From Anniella stebbinsi (Eukaryota > Chordata > Lepidosauria > Squamata > Anniellidae): 64,000 nt of DNA. Made by a program: the position numbers and the translations under genes. Location of the stretch: the NCBI GenBank assembly GCA_029215795.1, contig JARDYH010000003.1:266199562-266263561 (forward strand), given 5' to 3'. Shown here piece after piece: positions 58,386 to 64,000 of this stretch. Numbering within the stretch: position 1 is the stretch's first letter; each line of letters starts with the position of its first letter. The notes beneath the pieces are model-generated. The model did not search any database. It worked only from the letters and a program-made list of their open reading frames with translations, and was not told the origin of the DNA.

Positions 58386-59198
58386 CAGGGATGTTGAATC
58401 TTCCTCAGCCAAGGTCCAAATTCAATTTCAGAATTCAAGGACAGCATTCCAATAGTGAGCAGGTCCCAAGGCAAACTGGGTGGTGCCAAAGCCACATACA
58501 AGGTTATGCTGTTATCCTACAAAGCCCTAAACAACTTGGGACCAGCATACCTAGCAGGCCGCCTTCCCTTATATATACCTGGACGACAACTACAATCCTC
58601 AGAGGAGGCCCTGCTGGCCATTCCGAGATGAACGCAATGCCTCCATGAAGAACCTCGGCAGAGGGGCCTTCTCTGTATTGGCCCCCACCCTCTGGAAAAC
58701 CCTCCCTCATACAGTTCAGGAGGCAGAAAAGGTTACATCTTTTAAACGCATCCTGAAAACATAGCTTTTTACACAGGCTTTCCCTGGTTTTTACTGTAGC
58801 TCGTTTTACACAGCCTTTTTAACTTTTTAATGTTGTTGTTTTTTATGGTTTTTAACTGTGCACTGCCCAGAGAGCTTCGGCTGATGGGCAGTATAAAAAT
58901 GTAATAAATAAATAAATAATAAATAAAGGCACAAGGTCAATGCCAAAACACCAAAATTAGCATCATATTGAAGCTTTTATTGCTAGTAACTAAAGCCTTC
59001 ACAGAGGTATTTTAGTCTTTAAAATGGGGAAGGGGGGAGAGACTATGCAAAAGCTGGGAACCACCAAATGATTAATGGCTCAGGGAAAGGGATTGGGGTC
59101 AGAGTAAGGGATGTGGCCATCTGGGGAGCCCTAGAGGACTGGATTGGGACCCTAGCTGGGTCAGATTTGGCCCATGATCCTTAGGTTCAACACCCCCG
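58386..59198. mobile_element. hAT non-autonomous element with perfect TSD and nested LINE
   Basis: Left CAGGGATGTTGAATC; right reversed CGGGGGTGTTGAACC. ATCTAGTC flanks both ends (58378-58385, 59199-59206). GCCAAGGTCCAAATTC inside the left end pairs with GGGTCAGATTTGGCCC on the right. CAGGGGTGT-type ends are typical of Charlie-like hATs. An L2-like LINE lies inside. Confidence 0.9.
58497..58924 (+). pseudogene. L2-like LINE inside the hAT: ORF2 C-terminus and 3' end
   Basis: Reads YKVMLLSYKALNNLGPAYLA, then GRLPLYIPGRQ and LQSSEEALLAI before a frameshift at about 58625; then the T-rich 3' UTR, CTGCCCAGAGAGCTTCGGC, GGGCAGTATAAAAATG and (AAAT)n. Flanks AAAGCCACA (58488-58496) and AAAGGCACA (58925-58933) match at 8 of 9, its TSD. 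Confidence 0.9.
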
Positions 59199-59249
59199 AT
59201 CTAGTCCAATGAAGTTCATATGCATGGCACAAAGCCAACAGCCCTCCTG

Positions 59250-59670
59250 TGGATAAAGGAGACATTTTTCTCCCTCCCTCATAATACTAGAACCCAATAG
59301 AGTCATTCCGTGAAGCTGATTGGTGGGAGATTCAGGACAGATCAAAGGAAGGGCTTCTTCACACAGCGCACAGTTAAACCACAAGATGTAGTGAGGGCCA
59401 CCATTTTGGATGGCTTTAAAAGGGGTTTAAACAAATTCCTGAAGGCTCTCAATGGCTATTAGTCCTAATGGCTACATGCTATCTCCAGCATCAGAGGCAG
59501 TAAGCCTATATACACCAATTGCTGAGGCACATGGGTAGGAAGGTGCTATTGCACTCATGTCATGCTTGTGGGTTTCCCATGGGCAGCTGGTTGGCCACTG
59601 GGTGAGCAGAATGCTGGACTAGATAGAGCCTTGGTTTGATCCAGCATGGCATTTCGTATGTTCATATGTT
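59250..59670 (+). pseudogene. CR1-type LINE (TTCTTATG-tailed), ORF2 C-terminus and 3' end
   Basis: The longest plus-strand copy: CATAATACTAGAACCC, GGGCTTCTTCACACAGC, TTGGATGGCTTTAAAAGG, CTCCAGCATCAGAGGCAG, GGTTGGCCACTGGG, ending CGTATGTTCATATG. ORF2 code is broken by stops. Confidence 0.88.
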
Positions 59671-59767
59671 GGAGCCATACATCCTTTGAACACGTAGTTC
59701 AGAGTTCAAAGGCTCACATCTATGGCCATTTACATTCCACTGATGAATATGAATCCTGAACAGTCAA

Positions 59768-59794
59768 GTGTGTGTGTGTGTGTGTGTGTGTGAA

Positions 59795-59833
<39 letters not shown>
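59768..59833. repeat. Compound microsatellite (TG)n(AT)n
   Basis: Twelve TG units then about twenty TA units. Confidence 0.95.
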
Positions 59834-60454
59834 CAGGCCCTTTGTGTCCGTCATAAAGTCTTTGCTTTGCCTGACCATGTTTTCACATATACTCCTGCTG
59901 TCTTCAAGCACAAATCCAACTCTGTCCATTTTTTTTAAGCCTCATTCCAACTTTCAAATCTCGCAGTGTATGTTACATTTGGGCGGATGATTAAATCTTC
60001 CCAGCTTTCCACTTTCTCTTTGCCCTGCTGCTTTGAATATTCCCTCCTCACTTCTTCAGACAGATGAAAAGGAGCTTTCTGAAACCCATGAGGTGTCTAA
60101 CATCTTTTGGATCTGTTGAAGCCATGGGGTTTTAAAAATGACCTCAAGAGGACCAGTATTACACATGAACTTGTCTTCTGGCATATTCCAAAGCAGACTC
60201 AATATGACATAGCTCTAGAAAAAGCTTAAGATCCTCATGCTTCAAGACCTAAGCATAGAAATATATCATGTCTAAAAATACAGGGGCTGATTCCGTTCGA
60301 GTAATTTTTTCCCAGGGACATTTTTTAAATCTACAATTCTTGATAAAACATGTTTTTCATCCAAATGGAAACTAATTCCCACCAGTCTATGGTGAATATG
60401 TTTTGTGTATGTATTTATTTAGCGTTTGATCTAATTGGTACCATTGTGTGTGAC
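59834..60454. other. Unannotated stretch
   Basis: About 620 bp; no repeat or gene recognised. Confidence 0.4.
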
Positions 60455-60826
60455 TACGGATGTATGAGAAATTCCATTCAGTTTGTTTTTGATCAGGAAT
60501 TATCCAGTTCTCATCTCCCAGGCTGAACATGGACTCGGATGCAATCTGCTGCTGATGTCTGTATATTTCCGAGGTTGCACTGTGATTCATGGACCAGAGA
60601 GCATGCATACATGTGAAAAAATGCACATAAACATGCTTTAATCAATCGGAGAAGAACGCATGCATTTCAAAGATATGCACAATTGATGTATCCATATAAA
60701 AGAATACACATGGATTTTCCTGCAAAACAACCCCAAAGGTTGTGATATGGACACAAGAATGAGCTTCAGGGTGAAATTTTGAAAACTTTGATGAGCTAAA
60801 GTTTTGCTTCTATGCACCCCCAGATA
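60455..60826. mobile_element. Non-autonomous hAT-like element (family C)
   Basis: Left TACGGATGTATGAGAAATTCC, right CTATGCACCCCCAGATA (degraded ATGCACATCCCTA). The flanks share TGTGAC. Interior words ACATGCTTTAATCAATCGG, GAGAAGAACGCATGC match 32810-32840. Confidence 0.7.
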
Positions 60827-60961
60827 TGTGACTAGTAATGTTGTCTCTCTCTGTTTTGAAAAAAAAAATATTCGGAATATATTTTAAAAGGGGAAATTCC
60901 CTGATTTTAATACCAATGTTCTTTTTGCAAATTCCTATTCATTGATATGGAAATGCACATT
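60827..60961. other. Short unannotated stretch
   Basis: Poly-A 60860-60869; nothing else. Confidence 0.4.
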
Positions 60962-61186
60962 GCAAAGAAAAGGTATCTTTGCTCAGTGGTAGAGCACTTG
61001 CTACTTTGCATGCAGAAGGTCTCAGGTTTTGGCCTACAAGTCCCATCAGTCCCAGCTAATTGGAGGGGATCATGGGAGTTGTAAGCCAAAGCAACCGGAG
61101 GGTCAGAAGTTGTTCACCCCTCTGCCCTGGAGAACTACTGCTAGCCAGAATAAACAATACTGGGTCTAGATATACAAATCATGTGT
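60962..61186 (+). mobile_element. tRNA-derived SINE, interrupted by a palindromic repeat
   Basis: Head GCTCAGTGGTAGAGCACTTG (box A) and GCAGAAGGTCTCAGGTTT (box B side) at 60978-61029; the body resumes at CCCTGGAGAACTACTGC (61124) and continues GCCAGAATAAACAATACTGGG. The insert is 61029-61121. Confidence 0.75.
61029..61121. repeat. Palindromic repeat inserted in the SINE
   Basis: GGCCTACAAGTCCCATCAG and ATCATGGGAGTTGTAAGCC are inverted; GGAGGGTCAGAAGTTG follows. Same family as 12440-12512. Confidence 0.7.
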
Positions 61187-61912
61187 CCTGGGGCCTAACT
61201 ACACGTCGTTGTGGATGCGTGTTCTCTCGATTTTTTTCCCCCCGCAATATTACGTCACGCGCCACACTGTTGTTTCCCGTTCGTTTCTTCTAAGTGTTTT
61301 GTGTGGTACTTTGCGTATCAGTGATGCATACCAAACCTCGGAGGCTCTGCTCGCGCCCTCGCCCTCGCCGCAGCCCTTTAATCCTGGCTGGTCCCGGGGG
61401 GAGGGGGAGGGGGGAGAGCTGTAAACAAAACCCAGCGATTGGGAAATCCTTCTCCAGATCGCTGGCTTTTGTTTATACCCCTCCCTCCTCCCTCCCCAGG
61501 ACCGCCGGGATTAAAGGGCTGCGGCTGCAGCGAGGGGGCAAGCAGAGCTTGGTCCACACTGAGCAGGGAGCAGCGCTCTCAGGGAGGCTCGGGAAGCACG
61601 GAGAGGGTTGCTCTGCGCGCCTAAAATGAACTTTCAAAATGATTGGCTAAGAGGGAAAAGAAGGGAGACCAGAAACGGAAGTTATCACAAAGAAGGAAGA
61701 AGGAGTAGCAGGAAATAACGCTAGAACGAGGCACACTAAGACATTCAGAGCGATTTAAAATGGATTAAAGGATTCTTTTGGGAGAAAAAAAAGGAGCCAA
61801 TAAAATGCACAACATAACGCTTTAACACAAACGTCATGTGAATCGACAGGGTTCGGAACGCACATCCAGCGAAATTAGGCGATATCACAACGACGTGTAG
61901 ATCCTGCCCTGG
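61187..61912. mobile_element. TIR element (family K), 726 bp, GC-rich core palindrome
   Basis: Left CCTGGGGCCTAACTACACG then TCGTTGTG; right reversed CCAGGGCAGGATCTACACG then TCGTTGTG. Flanking TGT on both sides could be a 3-bp TSD. A core palindrome pairs GCCGCAGCCCTTTAATCC (61359) with GGGATTAAAGGGCTGCGGC (61507-61525). ATTACGTCACGCG lies at 61248. No transposase code; open frames at 61294-61629 have no motif. Confidence 0.75.
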
Positions 61913-62440
61913 TGTAAGGAAAGTTCCTCCATGAGATCTGGGAACAAGCAACTCTTCCTCTAGTTTCAGGATGTGCTGGAATAAGTGAGTGGGAATGAGA
62001 TGGTGAATGCAGGGAGCAAGGACTGCTTTTCAGGGCTTCCTGAGAAGCATTGTGGTTTCCTGCATATGTACAGCTAGCTGCTCTGCCACTGCTTCTGTCA
62101 GCAGACATCTCTCTGCATATCTGAGGCTCACCTACATCTATGGGCTTTCCAGCTTCCAGGATCCTCCCCCAGCATCCAAACGCCAGCATGCCATCCTGGA
62201 AGGGAAGAAGGACATCCAGAGTGGCATGTGTTTTTTCGGAAGGAGACTTTTGCACAAGGGTGAGGGCGCGATCCAGTCCCAAAGTAAGTTTTTAAAAGGA
62301 AAAAAAAATCAATCGTTGCCACAAAATGCCAACAGCCATCCCAGAGATGGCAAAAAAGCTCAACCCCTTGCCCCCAATGGGCACAGAGCCCCCCCTGCAG
62401 AGCTCCATGCCCATTTGTTGAGCCACGCCACTCGCAGGGA
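61913..62440. other. Unannotated stretch with a weak inverted repeat
   Basis: CTTCCAGGATCC (62151) and CCATCCTGGAAGG (62190) pair over 12 bases. Otherwise unrecognised. Confidence 0.35.
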
Positions 62441-62444
62441 GGGG

Positions 62445-62645
62445 GGAGGACCTGGGAGTGTGTGCTACACCACCTGCAGTCCTCAGGGTTGTCCTGGGAC
62501 CGCAAGAAAAATTGAGATAAAAGAAGTCCCAGACTGAGAGGTCACCCCTGGTTGACCCCGGGATACCCTGTGCGTCATTTGGATGCACAGGGACGACCTT
62601 GAGATGACCCTGGGATAAATGGCAGGCAGACATGGCCTCTGTCGA
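62445..62645. mobile_element. Family E fragment
   Basis: CCTCAGGGTTGTCCTGGG, ACCCTGTGCGTCATTTGG, ATGCACAGGGACGACC: the family dyad as in 46660 and 56110, with both ends eroded. Confidence 0.6.
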
Positions 62646-62684
62646 TTCCTCTGTGGATATGGTTACTGCATCAAACAGATTATG

Positions 62685-63300
62685 ATGATGATGCTATCTA
62701 TTTCTTATCTGCCTTTTCAGACCATTGTCTTCCCAAGGCGGCTTACAGAATAAGAATAATATGCACACCATAATTATACCACATGGACTCTAAAACATGT
62801 TAAATGAAACCAGTTCCAATCAGATACAATTTTCAAAGACCCATCAGCAGCCAATCCCATTCAGACATTAAATGAAAAGGCCAGAAGAACAGATGAGTTT
62901 TTAAAACCCTCTCAGGAGCTGCCCCAGATGGGGCCAGCTGTACAGTATGTCTCTCAGGTGGGGCCGTAGCTTAGTGGTAGGGCACATTGCATGCAGGAGG
63001 CCACAAGTTCAATCCCCAGCTTTTTCAGGTAGGGCTAAGAAGCAATACTGCCTGAAACTCTGCAGAGCAGCCACCAATCAGTGTTGGCACTACTGGAGTA
63101 GATGGGCCAATGGCCTGACTCAGTAAAAGGCAGTTTCCTTTGTTCCTATGAGGGAATTCCTTAGAGTAGGGGCCACCACTGAGAAGACCTTCTCTCTAGA
63201 GCTTACTGACCTTACTAATCTTTGTGGCAGGCCAACAGGCAGGGCCTCCCTCAGCGACCAACTTCCCTAAGATACTGGAGTGCTATTCTGTTGTGGCTTA
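62685..63300 (-). mobile_element. LINE 3' region, split by a SINE
   Basis: CTATTTCTTATCTGCC, CCAAGGCGGCTTACAG at the left, A-rich 3' UTR, then AGCTGCCCCAGATGGGG; after the SINE it resumes GAGGGAATTCCTTAGAGTAG, GGGGCCACCACTGAGAAG as in the ORF2-end part of the other LINEs (7250-7275). Confidence 0.7.
62959..63150 (+). mobile_element. tRNA-derived SINE, full length, inserted in a LINE
   Basis: GGGGCCGTAGCTTAGTGG (box A), GCATGCAGGAGGCC, CACAAGTTCAATCCCC (box B), GCAGCCACCAATCAGTG, GTAGATGGGCCAATGGCC, then TTTCCTTTGTTCCTATG tail. The best copy of this family; head and body intact. Confidence 0.9.
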
Positions 63301-63411
63301 AATACTGTCCAAAGAAGAACAGCAACAAGAAACAAGTCAAAAAAACCTGCCATAGCCTCCTCTCAAGTAATGGACCCAGATCATGTATTTACCTATTAAT
63401 CAGAGCTGCCC

Positions 63412-63450
63412 CTATCATTATGATTATGATTATTATGATTATTATCATCT
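63412..63450. repeat. Imperfect microsatellite (ATT/ATG)n
   Basis: ATTATGATT-type units. Confidence 0.88.
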
Positions 63451-63479
63451 CTTTTATCACTCATGACATTTTTTTCTAG

Positions 63480-63625
63480 ACGGACATGATAGGCTTTGGC
63501 AAGTCATGCGGTCTTTTATTGATTCAGGAATTTCCTGATCATTGAGCATGTTTGAAGTATGACTGCTTTCTGGATGTTGGTGTGGATGTATTCTGGTAGG
63601 CCCAGTTTCGGAAGGTTTTCTGTAT
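63480..63625 (-). pseudogene. LINE ORF2 C-terminal fragment, possibly R4/Dong-like
   Basis: On the minus strand one frame reads LGLPEYIHTNIQKAVILQTC then SMIRKFLNQ and a stop; the pattern of QKAV(I/L)L-TC-R-FL resembles the C-terminal end of R4-clade LINEs. Frame broken, short. The clade call is from memory of the pattern. Confidence 0.4.
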
Positions 63626-63681
63626 AGTTTATTGTTGTTATTATTGTTGTTTTCATTTCTATCCATCACCATTGCCAAAGC

Positions 63682-63682
<1 letters not shown>

Positions 63683-63730
<48 letters not shown>

Positions 63731-63756
63731 TCAACAACAACAATAATAATAATAAA
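63683..63756. repeat. Microsatellite (AAT)n with (AAC)n
   Basis: About 16 AAT units, then CAA units, then four AAT units. Confidence 0.95.
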
Positions 63757-63830
63757 TGTATTTATAACCCGCCTCTCCCTCCGGATCGTGGCGGGGAACA
63801 ACAATAAATATAAACACATCTCTACGTATA
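63755..63830 (-). mobile_element. L2-like LINE 3' tail
   Basis: TTTATAACCCGCCTCTCCC, GATCGTGGCGGGGAACAAC: same tail as 5410 and 21545, cut after about 75 bp. Confidence 0.75.
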
Positions 63831-64000
63831 GGTCAAATCCACATTTTGAATGGCTATGGTCATCTTAAAGTTCAAGAGATTTCCAACATCATTAGTATCT
63901 CTTGTTTGCCTTGTCTTCATCAGGCATCGACTCTGAAATCTCATCAGCTGTCAAATACATTCAATGACAAAACACCATTGCATATTAAAACTATCAAATA
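63831..64000. other. Unannotated stretch at window end
   Basis: 170 bp, AT-rich, no recognised feature; continues beyond the window. Confidence 0.4.

Noticed and set aside
62959..63030. A functional tRNA gene
   Set aside because: Box A and box B are present, but the sequence cannot form a full cloverleaf with a paired acceptor stem and is followed by the SINE body shared with other copies.

Overview
The window looks like vertebrate intergenic or intronic DNA from a sauropsid, most likely a squamate reptile (lizard). The evidence is the repeat mix: CR1-type LINE 3' ends finishing in ATTCTATG or TTCTTATG repeats, many L2-like LINE 3' ends with a (A/T)CCGCCC...GGGCGG tail and AAT or TTTA microsatellite tails, tRNA-derived SINEs of reptile type, MIR-like SINEs, one 5S-rRNA-headed SINE, and an unusually rich set of non-autonomous DNA transposons. 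I found no complete or convincing protein-coding gene, no rRNA or tRNA gene, no CRISPR array and nothing prokaryotic. The only recognisable coding sequence is decayed LINE ORF2 (endonuclease and reverse-transcriptase C-terminal fragments).

Layout. 1-11 kb: CR1, a foldback repeat, three copies of one palindromic hAT MITE family, nested hAT elements, several reverse-strand L2-like LINEs. 11-20 kb: L2 and CR1 relics, including an endonuclease fragment at 13.2 kb, short hAT MITEs with intact target-site duplications (TSDs), and unique stretches that look conserved. 20-31 kb: a CpG-retaining unique block at 20.7-21.2 kb, an L2 LINE broken by two later insertions, more MITEs, a CR1 at 30.3 kb. 31-37 kb: MITEs, a 5S-derived SINE, a homeobox-site-rich unique block at 34.6-35.1 kb. 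37.2-38.6 kb: a 1321-bp, extremely GC-rich hAT-like element made of tandem palindromes. 39-46 kb: unique blocks, a weak candidate exon at 40.5 kb, nested hATs, CR1. 46-48 kb: pyrimidine-rich tract, a MITE between two CT tracts, another palindromic hAT. 48-55 kb: CR1, an array of six consecutive hairpins (50.9-51.9 kb), a CpG-retaining unique block (53.8-54.3 kb), a 49/53-nt stem hairpin at 54.8 kb. 55-64 kb: SINEs, a hAT carrying a nested L2, a 726-bp TIR element, and repeat-in-repeat insertions.

The strongest signal is the DNA-transposon content. One hAT MITE family (termini TAGGGTGACC or TAGGCTGACC) occurs about eleven times, with 8-bp TSDs that are perfect in four copies. Its architecture is a palindrome whose arms are themselves palindromic and whose loop carries a third copy of the terminal motif. 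The 1321-bp GC-rich element at 37.2 kb has a perfect 8-bp TSD and three 240-bp palindromic units, each centred on TGATGACATCA and bordered on both strands by a strong splice-donor-like AGGTAAG; I consider it the most likely undescribed system here.

Unique blocks are called candidate conserved non-coding elements only from composition (retained CpG, TAAT and TGACA-type motifs, no repeat similarity); this is inference and needs alignment to other genomes. Repeat boundaries are given to within roughly 10-30 bp unless a TSD is quoted. Family assignments are by eye; no database search was run.
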